Shown here: piece by piece, positions 45,602 through 56,488 of the stretch | Numbering within the stretch: position 1 is the first letter of the stretch | Layout of the letters: each line of letters starts with the position of its first letter | DNA from: Pseudomonas grimontii | Lineage (GTDB): Bacteria; Pseudomonadota; Gammaproteobacteria; Pseudomonadales; Pseudomonadaceae | Length of the DNA: 64,000 bases | Assembly (NCBI RefSeq): GCF_007858185.1 | Contig: NZ_VFES01000001.1 | Coordinates: 744,001 to 808,000 of the forward strand | Direction: 5' to 3' | The notes under the pieces: generated by a model | Seen by the model: only the letters and a program-made list of their open reading frames with translations | Database searches by the model: none | Told to the model about the DNA's origin: nothing | Position numbers and translations under genes: made by a program

Positions 45602-46819
45602 ATGTCCGTTACCGCTCAACCTGGCCGCCCTGCGCCGGATCATCACGCCCAGTTCATCGAACTGCTGAGCACAAGCCTTGCGCAGAACGCCTTTATCAAG
45701 CTGGTGCTGGCCAAGTACGTCGGTGACGAAGCCGAGTTGCAGCGGCTGATCATCAAGGCGGTGACGGTCAAGGAGCAGCCGTGCCTGTCCTTCGTCTACC
45801 GCTACAAGACCCGCGACATCACCAAGAACTTGGCGTTGGCCGATGGCGTGGCGGCGATTGCCGAGTTGCTGCCGGCGTCGTTCAAGAATGCGCACCTGCT
45901 GTCGCTGACCGACGAAGCTCAGTTGGAATACAGCAAGAAGAACAAAAGCTCGCTGTTCAGGAGCAAGCCGCAACAACTGCGCGAGGCACCATCGGCCGAG
46001 CATAACCGTGAGAAGAATCGCTTCCTCGACCTGAGCCGGCCGTTCCTCGCCGACCTGGGCGTGACCGACGCCAGGCAGGCGCTGATCCCGTCGATGTCGC
46101 GCAAGTGGAAGCAGATCAACAAGTTCATCGAAGTGTTCAGCCATGCGCTGACGTCGTCACCGCTGAAGCTGGACCAACCGGTGCGCGTTGCCGATTTCGG
46201 CTCGGGCAAGGGCTACCTCACGTTTGCGATCCACGACTACTTGCGCAACACCCTCAAGGCCGAGGGCGAAGTGACTGGCGTTGAACTGCGCGAAGACATG
46301 GTGACCCTGTGCAACACCGCCGCCGCGCGCCTGGAGCATCCGGGGCTGGTGTTCAAGTGCGGCGACGTACGCAGCGTGGCGCCCAGCGAACTCGACGTGA
46401 TGATCGCCCTGCATGCCTGCGACATCGCCACCGATTACGCAATCCACACCGGCATCCGCTCGGGCGCGTCGATCATCATGTGCTCGCCGTGCTGCCATAA
46501 GCAGATTCGCCTGCAGATCCAGAGCCCGGCGCTGCTCAAGCCGATGCTGCAATACGGCCTGCACCTGGGCCAGCAGGCGGAAATGGTCACCGACAGCTTG
46601 CGGGCATTGTTCCTCGAAGCCTGTGGTTATGAGACCAAAGTGTTCGAGTTCATCTCCCTGGAGCACACCAACAAGAACAAGATGATCCTCGCGGTCAAGC
46701 GTGCGGAGCCGGTGGACAACGCGCAGTTGCTGGAGAAAATCCAGGCGCTCAAGGCGTTCTATCACATCTCCGAACACTGCCTGGAAACCCTGCTGCGCGC
46801 GGATGGTTACCTGGCCTGA
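45602..46819 (+). CDS. class I SAM-dependent methyltransferase, METTL25-like
   Basis: This is a 405-residue protein whose central Rossmann domain has the SAM motif VADFGSGKGYLTFAIHDYL (near residue 195). IALHACDIATDYAI is the post-II motif, followed by SPCCHKQIRL with a Cys-Cys-His cluster. This arrangement resembles the METTL25/RRNAD1 family, so RNA or protein may be the substrate; this is unproven. The ATG at 45602 is chosen over a TTG at 45596. It converges with the terpene synthase gene. Confidence 0.82.
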   Translation: MSVTAQPGRPAPDHHAQFIELLSTSLAQNAFIKLVLAKYVGDEAELQRLIIKAVTVKEQPCLSFVYRYKTRDITKNLALADGVAAIAELLPASFKNAHLLSLTDEAQLEYSKKNKSSLFRSKPQQLREAPSAEHNREKNRFLDLSRPFLADLGVTDARQALIPSMSRKWKQINKFIEVFSHALTSSPLKLDQPVRVADFGSGKGYLTFAIHDYLRNTLKAEGEVTGVELREDMVTLCNTAAARLEHPGLVFKCGDVRSVAPSELDVMIALHACDIATDYAIHTGIRSGASIIMCSPCCHKQIRLQIQSPALLKPMLQYGLHLGQQAEMVTDSLRALFLEACGYETKVFEFISLEHTNKNKMILAVKRAEPVDNAQLLEKIQALKAFYHISEHCLETLLRADGYLA

Positions 46820-46845
46820 ACTCTGGACCAATATGGGAGGGGCTT

Positions 46846-47874
46846 CTACTCGATTCCGGGGTTGCTCTCCCCAAAGATAGATGAAGGCTCGGGATCGAGA
46901 ACAATGAGGCGTGAGCGGGTCCAGTCCCAACCATTTCCCCGGCTGTCCACGTACCGGTCGTTTTCCAGCAGCCAGCGTAAATTGCCCGCACAGATCCGAC
47001 CCAAGCCATCCAGGTACATGCCGATACGATCGGCATCCGGGCGATTGGCGTAGCGGTGACGCAGCACTTCGCAGAGTTCCATGCGGGTGCGATCAGCCTC
47101 GCGGATACGCTGGCACAGGATATCAGCAGCTTCCTGCGGGCTATGACCATGCGCCATGCGCAGGCTTTCCATTGCATTGAGGGTCACGCCGATGGCGTGT
47201 TCCTTGCGGTGCGACAGGAGGTCGTTGACCAGGCCGACGTGTTCATTGGTAACCCGGATGGCCAACTGCAGTTCGCGGTCTTGCGCCAGTAGCTCGGTCA
47301 GATCGAGGCCATACAGAAACTCGGCGACAGGGAAATAGGGCAGGAGGCCTGTGTTCGGGTGGCGCAGCTCGAGGAATTCGTCGAATGGCAGCACCTTGCC
47401 GGCCGCGACTAGCCTGGCTTCTTCCTCCACGCTTTCGAACCAGGCCTGCCACTCTCGGCAATAGCGGCGATACACCGGTGCGGGCATGTGCTGCCGCAGT
47501 TTGCCAAAGATGTCTTGTGCGGCATGGGCGAAAGGATGCCCGTCCAGCAACGCGATTTCGCCGTCATGGAATATCGCATGCCGGCCCAGGGGCATATCGT
47601 CGATGGCCAGGACAAGGCTTGTCACGCATGAGGTAAGGACGATGCGATCTGCTGGTCCAATAGGGAATATCAGGCTGTCCCACATGGGAAGACGAAGCCG
47701 CAGAAAGCGCAGCCGTGCGGCCTCATCGGTGAACGGAAGGAACTCGCGGACCCAGGCGGCATTGAGTTCGTCGATGGTGGGATAGTCCGGGTGAATCCTC
47801 GGGAGCACGCTGCAGTACATCTCCGGGATGTAGAAGCTCACCTCGGGCGCGAAGTCTTGTGCAGAATGGTTCAT
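46846..47874 (-). CDS. terpene synthase family protein (SodD-like position)
   Basis: This 342-residue class I terpene synthase has N217-D-x2-S221-x3-E225 (VNDLLSHRKE), which matches the NSE/DTE metal triad. The first aspartate motif is degenerate: AIDDMPLGRH (92-99) has Asp92 and Asp93 but no third acid. DRYVDSRGNGWDW (about 306-318) replaces the usual RY pair region. It is last in the idi-dxs-methyltransferase-methyltransferase operon, so its substrate is probably a C-methylated prenyl diphosphate rather than FPP. The start follows AGGAGCG (minus strand), about 15 bases after the previous gene. The product cannot be read from sequence. Confidence 0.9.
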   Translation of the reverse strand: MNHSAQDFAPEVSFYIPEMYCSVLPRIHPDYPTIDELNAAWVREFLPFTDEAARLRFLRLRLPMWDSLIFPIGPADRIVLTSCVTSLVLAIDDMPLGRHAIFHDGEIALLDGHPFAHAAQDIFGKLRQHMPAPVYRRYCREWQAWFESVEEEARLVAAGKVLPFDEFLELRHPNTGLLPYFPVAEFLYGLDLTELLAQDRELQLAIRVTNEHVGLVNDLLSHRKEHAIGVTLNAMESLRMAHGHSPQEAADILCQRIREADRTRMELCEVLRHRYANRPDADRIGMYLDGLGRICAGNLRWLLENDRYVDSRGNGWDWTRSRLIVLDPEPSSIFGESNPGIE

Positions 47875-47889
47875 GGTTCGCTCCTCACA

Positions 47890-49990
<2,101 letters not shown>

Positions 49991-50017
49991 TGGTCTCTCT
50001 CCTTGTGAACATTCACG

Positions 50018-51850
50018 TCAGGCTTGTGCCCGCAACCAGATATCGGTCGTTGTGCTACGGCGGTTGGAAAATCCCTTGTCATGGGTGCTCAAAAACGCCT
50101 CTATCGAACGGGTGATTCCAGGCGCGTCGAGCCAGCCTATGCTCAACAATTTCTCGGGTGCGCCGTGTTCGATGAACTGATCGCTGAAGCCCAATTGCAG
50201 CACTGGCGGTGAGTGGCCGAGTGCCGCCAACTGTTCGAGACACGCCGAGCCGACACCCCCCATTACGCAACCCTCTTCAAGGGTCACCAGCAAGTCGTGG
50301 TCCCGGGCCAATTGTTCAACGAGGGCCCCATCGAGCGGTTTGATAAAGCGCATGTTGGCGACAGTGGCGTCGAACGTTTCGGCGGCTTCAAGGGCAGGCA
50401 GCAGCATCGAGCCGAACGCCAGGAGGGCGATGCGGTAGCCGGTGGGTTGAGTCGAGGTTCGGCGGATTTCACCTTTGCCCACCGGCAGGGCATGCAAGGC
50501 CTGCGACGCAACGATCCCGCTACCCGATCCGCGTGGGTAACGTACGGCGCTCGGGCCGTTCAGGAGGAGAGCGGTGTGCAGCATCTGTCGGCATTCGTTT
50601 TCATCCGCCGGGGCCATGACGGTCAGGTTCGGTATGCAGCGCAGATAGGCGATGTCGAAGGCGCCTGTGTGGGTGGCGCCGTCAGCACCGACGATACCGG
50701 CTCGGTCGATGGCGAATACCACGGGCAGATTCTGGATCGCGATATCGTGAATCAGTTGATCGTAAGCCCGTTGTAAAAAGGTTGAGTAGATCGCCACCAC
50801 CGGTTTCAAACCGTCGGCCGCCAATCCCGCGGCGAAGGTCAGCGCGTGTTGTTCGGCAATGCCGACATCGAAGTAACGGTCGGGGAAGCGTCGTTCGAAC
50901 TCCACCAGTCCTGAGCCTTCGCGCATCGCCGGGGTGATGGCCACGACCCTTGGGTCAACAGCGGCTTCATCGCATAACCAGTCGCCGAATACTTGGGTGT
51001 ACGTGGGATTGCCGGCCATTGATGGATCTATTCCGTGTGCCGGGTCGAATTTTCCTGGCCCGTGATACAGCACAGGATTCGCCGCAGCCGGTGTATAGCC
51101 GTGACCTTTTTCCGTGACGATATGCAGCAGTTGCGGGCTGCGCAGTTTTTTCAGGGTCAGCAGGGCAGCGAGCAATTCGTCGAGATTATGACCGTCGATG
51201 GGGCCGGTGTAATTGAAGCCCAAGGCTTTAAAAAAAGTCGCATCGGTGCCTGGCCCTTTTCCCTGCTTCAGTTTCCCGAAGTACTCGCGCAAGGCACCGA
51301 CCGGCGACGAGATCGACATGTCGTTGTCGTTGAGGATCACCAGAAATGGCAATTCCTTATAGAGGCCGGCATTGTTCATCGCTTCGTACGCCATGCCGCC
51401 GGTTACCGCGCCGTCGCCGATCACCGCAATGCAATGACGCTGTTCCGATTGATTGCGAGCCGCCAGGGCCATGCCCAACGCGGCCGAGATGGCGGTGCTG
51501 GAATGCGCTGTGCCAAAGGTGTCGAATTCAGATTCGCAGCGGCGGGGAAATCCGGAGATTCCGCCGAGTTGACGGATGTTCGCCATCGCGTCACGTCGGC
51601 CGGTGAGGATTTTGTGGGCGTAGGCCTGATGGCCGACATCCCATACGAGCCTGTCGTTGGGCGTATCGAATACGTAATGCAGCGCGATACTCAATTCCAC
51701 GGTGCCGAGGTTGGCCGACAGGTGCCCCCCGGTTTTCGCGACGCTGTGCAAAATGAACGCCCGCAGTTCGTCCGCGAGTGGGCCGAGGGCGGTGATGGGC
51801 AGTGCTCGCAAATCAATGGGGCTGCCGATGGCCTTGAGTAATTCGAACAT
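50018..51850 (-). CDS. dxs: 1-deoxy-D-xylulose-5-phosphate synthase, cluster-borne paralogue (SodB-like)
   Basis: Dxs condenses pyruvate and glyceraldehyde 3-phosphate with thiamine diphosphate, the committed MEP-pathway step. The 610 residues show [10 protein letters not shown] (72-80), the ThDP motif [16 protein letters not shown] (145-160) and catalytic Glu333 in GIAEQHA. It is slightly shorter than the usual Pseudomonas Dxs (about 630) and lies in a secondary-metabolite operon, so it is likely a second copy that boosts precursor supply; I cannot see the housekeeping copy. AAGGGA precedes the ATG at 51848-51850. Confidence 0.93.
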   Translation of the reverse strand: MFELLKAIGSPIDLRALPITALGPLADELRAFILHSVAKTGGHLSANLGTVELSIALHYVFDTPNDRLVWDVGHQAYAHKILTGRRDAMANIRQLGGISGFPRRCESEFDTFGTAHSSTAISAALGMALAARNQSEQRHCIAVIGDGAVTGGMAYEAMNNAGLYKELPFLVILNDNDMSISSPVGALREYFGKLKQGKGPGTDATFFKALGFNYTGPIDGHNLDELLAALLTLKKLRSPQLLHIVTEKGHGYTPAAANPVLYHGPGKFDPAHGIDPSMAGNPTYTQVFGDWLCDEAAVDPRVVAITPAMREGSGLVEFERRFPDRYFDVGIAEQHALTFAAGLAADGLKPVVAIYSTFLQRAYDQLIHDIAIQNLPVVFAIDRAGIVGADGATHTGAFDIAYLRCIPNLTVMAPADENECRQMLHTALLLNGPSAVRYPRGSGSGIVASQALHALPVGKGEIRRTSTQPTGYRIALLAFGSMLLPALEAAETFDATVANMRFIKPLDGALVEQLARDHDLLVTLEEGCVMGGVGSACLEQLAALGHSPPVLQLGFSDQFIEHGAPEKLLSIGWLDAPGITRSIEAFLSTHDKGFSNRRSTTTDIWLRAQA

Positions 51851-52007
51851 GCTCGATTCCCTTCCGTGGATGTTGCTCCGGTGCGCTGGCTGAAGAAGCA
51901 TTCAGTGCAAGCGGTTGATGACCCGATCGACCAGGCCATGCAGCGGGTCGGTTCTACCAGGCAGGAAGACCATCCGCTGGCGGTTGTTCATGGCGTGTTT
52001 CTTGTGA
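51851..52007. other. 157-base gap between idi and dxs
   Basis: This spacer is longer than the other gaps in the operon, which are 15-27 bases if the second methyltransferase uses its upstream start. An open frame MNNRQRMVFLPGRTDPLHGL (minus strand, about 51902-51988) lacks a ribosome binding site. No hairpin with a T tract was seen, so read-through from idi to dxs is likely but a second promoter is possible. Confidence 0.4.
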
Positions 52008-52571
52008 TCAGGAAAAGGAAACAGCCCGACGGCGGAGTTCTGCGAGTTCTTTCCAGGCGCTGACCCTGGCAGTTCCAGTGGCCTTGAGTATTCGACGGAA
52101 CCAGAAGGTGAAGCCCTCGGGGGCAGCGCCAATGCGCTCGGCGATTTGCGAAGTCGTCAGCCATTGCCAGGCATGGGCTTGCGCGGGGGTGGCAACGGGA
52201 TTGCAATCGCTGATACCGGCGAATATGTGGTCGAACTCGTGTTCGATCAGTTGGTTTGAAACCTGTTCTCGGTAAAGCAGAGTGGAGACTTTACGCAGCG
52301 AGCAAGTCATGCCCATTTCTTCCTGCAAGCGGCGTTTTGCCGCCGCCGGTGTCCGTTCGCCAAGTCGAGGGTGTCCGCAACAGGTATTGGTCCACAGACC
52401 TTGAGAATGGTATTTGCCGAAGGCGCGTTGTTGCAGTAAGAGACGGCCGGCATGATCGAAAATGAAGATCGAGAACGCTCGGTGCAGAAGGCCTTGTCGA
52501 TGGGGCTGTAGTTTGGGGACACAGCCCTTTTTGCGATCGCGCTGGTCGACCAGAATCAGTAACTCTTCCAT
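52008..52571 (-). CDS. idi: type 1 isopentenyl-diphosphate delta-isomerase (SodA-like)
   Basis: Idi interconverts isopentenyl and dimethylallyl diphosphate. The 187-residue Nudix-fold enzyme keeps the active-site Cys65 (NTCCGHP), Glu112 (IEHEFDHIF) and metal ligands His24, His30, His67 and Glu110. Pseudomonads do not need Idi because IspH makes both isomers, so its presence in this cluster signals a demand for a tuned DMAPP/IPP ratio. It is the first gene of the operon. A promoter candidate lies at 52720-52747. Confidence 0.94.
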   Translation of the reverse strand: MEELLILVDQRDRKKGCVPKLQPHRQGLLHRAFSIFIFDHAGRLLLQQRAFGKYHSQGLWTNTCCGHPRLGERTPAAAKRRLQEEMGMTCSLRKVSTLLYREQVSNQLIEHEFDHIFAGISDCNPVATPAQAHAWQWLTTSQIAERIGAAPEGFTFWFRRILKATGTARVSAWKELAELRRRAVSFS

Positions 52572-52719
52572 AGCAAGACTCCATTTATGTCTTCGCTACT
52601 GGGCGTTACTGCTGGCCAGACTATCTAGGGAAATTCAGACGGTGTTCGTGTTGATTCGAATTTAGTTGGTGGTGTTGAGTGCCGCCATTTTTTTTTAGAA
52701 CTTTTTGTTGAGTGGGATT

Positions 52720-52747
52720 GTTATAGATGACGTATCAAGTCTATCGA
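52720..52747 (-). promoter_or_regulatory. candidate sigma-70 promoter of the terpene cluster
   Basis: On the minus strand, TCGATA (-35, four of six) and TATAAC (-10, five of six) are 16 bases apart. They lie in an AT-rich stretch (about 52640-52750) with a nine-A run (minus strand) further downstream. Transcription would begin about 140 bases before idi, leaving a long leader. This is a pattern match only. Confidence 0.4.
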
Positions 52748-52784
52748 CGTCTAACCGGCGGTTGTGACGCTTGCCCCTCCCACT

Positions 52785-53684
52785 TTAAATAGCAGCAGCC
52801 TTGGAAGCGGGAGCAGCCTGCACCGCCGTCTTGCGCCCGAGCATCACCGTCACGATCACCCCACAGGCAAACACCCAGGTAATCGGCTCGATATGTTCAC
52901 CAAAGAACAACGCCGAAAACGCGATGGTGAAGAAGATCTGCAACAGCTGAATCTGGCTGACCCGCGCAATGCCGCCCATGGCCAACCCGGCGTACCAGGC
53001 AAAGAACCCCAGGAACTGCGAGAACAGCGACACATAACCGAACGCCCACCAGGTGCGCATGGAAATCGCGCCTTGGTGCTGCGCCGCCAGGTACCACACC
53101 GGGCCGATCAACACCGGAGTGGACAGCACCAGCGCCCAGCAGATCACCTGCCAGCCGCCCATTTCCTTGGCCAACCGGCCGCCTTCGGCATAGCCCAGGC
53201 CACCGACGGCGATCGCGCCGAGCATCAATAAATCGCCGGCCTGGATACTGCCGGCGCCGGTGATCAACGCATAACTCAACACCAGCGCACTGCCCAACGC
53301 CGCGCAGGCCCAGAAGGCTTTCGACGGCCGCTCATGGGACAGCCACGCCGCATACAGCGCCACGCACAGCGGTTGCAGGCCGTTGACCAGCGCCCCATGG
53401 GACGCCGGCAAGGTTTGCATGGCCCACGCCGACAACACCGGGAAACCGAGGATGACCCCGGCGATCACCAGGCACAGACCCCGCACCTGGCGCCAGGTCG
53501 GCCAGCGCTCACGGCGCCACAGCAACAGCGCTGCCGCCGGCACCGCCGCGAACAACGCACGGCCCAGGCCGTTGAGCAACGGGTGGATTTCCTGCACCAC
53601 GATGCGGGTGAAGGGCAGGGTCAGGCTGAAGATGATGACGCCCAGCAGGCCGAGGGCCATGCCGGTGTTTTCGCGCGAGCTCAT
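52785..53684 (-). CDS. EamA/DMT family transporter
   Basis: This 299-residue membrane protein has ten predicted helices in two EamA repeats, beginning MALGLLGVIIFSLTLPFTRI and with the second repeat from about AGDLLMLGAIAVGGLGYAEGGRLAKEMGG. Substrates in the family vary widely (amino acids, metabolites). It lies 213 bases upstream of idi on the same strand with no clear terminator between, but gap and common occurrence elsewhere argue it is not part of the terpene operon. The ATG at 53682-53684 has only a weak ribosome binding site. Confidence 0.85.
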   Translation of the reverse strand: MSSRENTGMALGLLGVIIFSLTLPFTRIVVQEIHPLLNGLGRALFAAVPAAALLLWRRERWPTWRQVRGLCLVIAGVILGFPVLSAWAMQTLPASHGALVNGLQPLCVALYAAWLSHERPSKAFWACAALGSALVLSYALITGAGSIQAGDLLMLGAIAVGGLGYAEGGRLAKEMGGWQVICWALVLSTPVLIGPVWYLAAQHQGAISMRTWWAFGYVSLFSQFLGFFAWYAGLAMGGIARVSQIQLLQIFFTIAFSALFFGEHIEPITWVFACGVIVTVMLGRKTAVQAAPASKAAAI

Positions 53685-53787
53685 GGGAGGGATCCGAAAT
53701 CCAGAGGGCTTCAAGGGAAGCCCATCTAGCCACACCCCCCGCCGATTGCGGGCCTACAGCTGGGTGCGGATTTATCCGTACAGTTTT

Positions 53788-56361
53788 TCAGAAGAAGCGC
53801 GTGACGCTGATCTTGGCGTTGCGCCCTTGGCTGTAGGCACGGTCCCCGCTGAGGGCGGGCCGGTAGTTGTTGTTGAGCAGGTTGTCGACAGTGAAGTTGA
53901 CCTCGGTGCCTTTAAGACCGGCCTGCTGCGGTTTCCAGTTGGCGAACAGGCCCATGCTGGCGTAGGACTCGTTGGCGTATTGGTCGTAGAACGTGTCGCC
54001 CACCGAGCTGTTCAAGCCGCCTGAGTATCTATCGCTGGGCAGGCGGTCAGTCTTGCGCACGAACTGCGCTTGCCATCCGAACTGTGCGTCCCAGCTTGGG
54101 ATTTTGTTGCCCATCATCACCACCCATTTGGCCGGTGGAATGTCCCGGGCCCAGACGTGGATGTCGGTGGCCCACGGGTTGGTGTAGGGGTTATCGCGTT
54201 TGCCTGTGGCGTAGGAGTAGGACACCGAGCCGAACAGGTAGGTCGAGTCGTAGTAGGCCTCAAGCTCGAAGCCCTTGATGGTCATGCCGCCGACGTTGCG
54301 GTAGTTGGTCTTGGCGGCCATGTCGGCGCTTGTGCAGACGCTGTCGATGCTCCCCACTACGGTGTTCTGACGGTCACAGCCGATGCCCGTCGCCTTGAAA
54401 ATCTCGTCCTCGATACGGTTGTGGAATAGCGTCGTACGCAGTTGCAGGTTATCGCCACGGCCGATGAGGTTGGAGAAGTTGGTGACGTTGCCCGCGGTGA
54501 TGGCGGTGATGCGCTCCGGGTCGAGGTTGAGGCTGGTGGAGGTGCGGCTGCCGACGCCCTGGACTTCGTACTGCTCGTCGATTACCGGGGCGCGCCAGGT
54601 CTTGTTCCAGCTGGCAAACATCGCCACGTCCGGCGTGATGTTCCAGTAGGCGGCCAGGCGCGGTGACCAACCGGTATAGGTGCGGTCGCTGTAGTCATGG
54701 CCGATGCTCGGGTCCGGGTTGCTGTAGTACGGCGCATCGTTGGCTTCGCCCCGGTTACGTACGTGGTCATAGCGCAGGGACGGCGTGATAGTCACGTCGC
54801 CGAGGGTCACCGCGTCCTGCAGGTAGAACGCATTGGTATCGACTTTGCCGTGGGGCATGAAGTACGGCTGGAAGTGCCCGTAGTTGTACTTGGCAGTGTT
54901 ATAGGTCGCGCCGGGCATCCAGCTTTCGGTTTCACGCTTGTGCTTGCGTACCTGCACGCCGGTGGTCACGGCGTGTTCCAGCGGGCCGGTGCTGAACAGG
55001 CTGATGTTGCGCAGTTCCAGAATCTTGTCACCGTAGGCCGTGTCCATCTTGCGCCCACCCGTGGCCAGGGAGAACGACGCGTCGGCCTCGCGCTCATCGG
55101 TCTGGTCGGTATGGGACACCGAATAGCTGAGCTTCATGTCGATCAGCGGGTTGTCCAGCGGCTGGTAGAGGTACTTGCCCGAATAGGTGGTGTCGATGGT
55201 TTCACGGTTGGCGAGGAAGCGTTTCAAGGCGCCTTCGTAACCATAGCGGTCAATCGCGGATTGCAGCGGCGGGGTCGGATAGCTTTTGGCCGAGAACGGG
55301 GTCCATCGCTGGCTGTTGGACCGCGAGTAGGACAGGCCCACGCTGTGTTCGTCAGTGAGGTGGGCGTTGAACTTGAACAGTTTGCCGTCCACATTCTGCG
55401 CGCTGTTGGGCAAGCGCTTGGGGTTGATCGGGTAGCGGTTTTCGGGATCGGGCGGGGTGCCGGCCAGCTTCATGTCACCGCCATCGCGCTGGGTCAGGTA
55501 GGCGAGTGCATCGAAGCGGCCATCATCGGTACGGCCATACACCGCTGAACTGTAGACCTGTTCGTGGTCGTTGCTGGCGTAGCCATATTTGAGCATGGCC
55601 CCGGCGTTGCGGCCGTCCTCCAGCAGGTCTGGGGCATCCTTGGTTTCCATGATGATCGAGCCGCCGAAGCCACCGTTGCCGGTGAAGGGCGAGTAGGGCC
55701 CTTTTTCCACTTCGACGTTCTTGATCAGCTCCGGCTCGATAAACACCGTGCCCTGCTGATAGCGCTCAAAGCCACTTTTGGTGGCGCCATCCACCGACAT
55801 CGGTACATCTTCGGCCTCGCCCATCCCGCGAATGTTGATGGTCTGGCCACCGGGTTTGGGCGAGCCGCCCATGAATACACCAGGCAGGTTCTGCAGCAGC
55901 GAGGGGATGTTGTTGGGCTGATAGCGGTCAATATCCGCCTGGTTCATGGTTGAGCGACCGACGGTGCTGGAGTCGACCTTGGTGCCGGTGCCGATCACGC
56001 TCAAGGTATCCAATTGTACGGCGCCGCTCTGGGTGGTCTTGGCCTCTTCGGGCCTTACCACGTAGGTGCTGCCGACCTTGATCAAAGTGAACTCGCCGTT
56101 TTTCAGCAGGCTGCGTATCGCCACTTCCGGGGTGAAGTCACCGTTGAGCGCCGGAGCCTGCACGTTCTTGAGCAGGGTTTCATCGAACAGCAGCTGGATT
56201 TTTGCCTGTTGAGCCACCTGGCTCAGGGACGTGGCCAGCGATTGGGCCGGCAGTTGCAGCTTGAATGACTCGGCCTGGGCGCTGAGGCTGAAGGCCAGGC
56301 AGGTGGCGATGAGGGTCGGTCGAAAAAACAGGTGCGAAGCGTGGCAAGGCGCGCGAAACAT
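53788..56361 (-). CDS. TonB-dependent receptor with STN signalling domain (FecA/HasR type)
   Basis: This 857-residue outer-membrane receptor has a signal peptide (residues 1-30), an STN domain (ESFKLQLPAQSLATSLSQVAQQAKIQLLFDETLLKN, about 31-105), a plug (TINIRGMGEAEDVPMSVDGA) and a 22-strand barrel ending VTRFF. The STN domain means it signals to the neighbouring FecR and FecI on ligand binding. Plug and barrel segments (VEKGPYSPFTGNGGFGGSIIMETKDA; TWRAPVIDEQY) resemble heme or hemophore receptors more than ferric-citrate FecA, but no hemophore gene is near. It lies 127 bases after fecR, past a terminator-like hairpin. Confidence 0.88.
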   Translation of the reverse strand: MFRAPCHASHLFFRPTLIATCLAFSLSAQAESFKLQLPAQSLATSLSQVAQQAKIQLLFDETLLKNVQAPALNGDFTPEVAIRSLLKNGEFTLIKVGSTYVVRPEEAKTTQSGAVQLDTLSVIGTGTKVDSSTVGRSTMNQADIDRYQPNNIPSLLQNLPGVFMGGSPKPGGQTINIRGMGEAEDVPMSVDGATKSGFERYQQGTVFIEPELIKNVEVEKGPYSPFTGNGGFGGSIIMETKDAPDLLEDGRNAGAMLKYGYASNDHEQVYSSAVYGRTDDGRFDALAYLTQRDGGDMKLAGTPPDPENRYPINPKRLPNSAQNVDGKLFKFNAHLTDEHSVGLSYSRSNSQRWTPFSAKSYPTPPLQSAIDRYGYEGALKRFLANRETIDTTYSGKYLYQPLDNPLIDMKLSYSVSHTDQTDEREADASFSLATGGRKMDTAYGDKILELRNISLFSTGPLEHAVTTGVQVRKHKRETESWMPGATYNTAKYNYGHFQPYFMPHGKVDTNAFYLQDAVTLGDVTITPSLRYDHVRNRGEANDAPYYSNPDPSIGHDYSDRTYTGWSPRLAAYWNITPDVAMFASWNKTWRAPVIDEQYEVQGVGSRTSTSLNLDPERITAITAGNVTNFSNLIGRGDNLQLRTTLFHNRIEDEIFKATGIGCDRQNTVVGSIDSVCTSADMAAKTNYRNVGGMTIKGFELEAYYDSTYLFGSVSYSYATGKRDNPYTNPWATDIHVWARDIPPAKWVVMMGNKIPSWDAQFGWQAQFVRKTDRLPSDRYSGGLNSSVGDTFYDQYANESYASMGLFANWKPQQAGLKGTEVNFTVDNLLNNNYRPALSGDRAYSQGRNAKISVTRFF

Positions 56362-56436
56362 GAAATCCCCCGGTGCGGCTAAATAGCCAAAAAGGTGTGC
56401 GTGTCAAATGCAGACCAGAGGAAGACGGGGCAGGCA

Positions 56437-56483
56437 AAAAAAACCACACCTGCGAATGCAAAATATTCTCAAGTGTGGTTTTT
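56437..56483 (-). terminator. hairpin between fecR and the TonB receptor gene
   Basis: The arms AAAAACCACAC and GTGTGGTTTTT (56437-56449 and 56473-56483) enclose a 23-base loop. On the minus strand the stem ends in a T8-type tract, so transcription from fecIR can stop here, leaving the receptor to its own FecI-dependent promoter. Confidence 0.75.
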
Positions 56484-56488
56484 GGGGG

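Noticed and set aside
51902-51988. 29-codon minus-strand frame MNNRQRMVFLPGRTDPLHGL in the idi-dxs gap
   Set aside because: No Shine-Dalgarno and no relation to prenyltransferases or other cluster genes; kept only as a note on the gap.
52785-53684. EamA transporter as exporter of the terpenoid
   Set aside because: A volatile hydrocarbon needs no exporter, the gap to idi is 213 bases, and the family is ubiquitous, so the link is unsupported.
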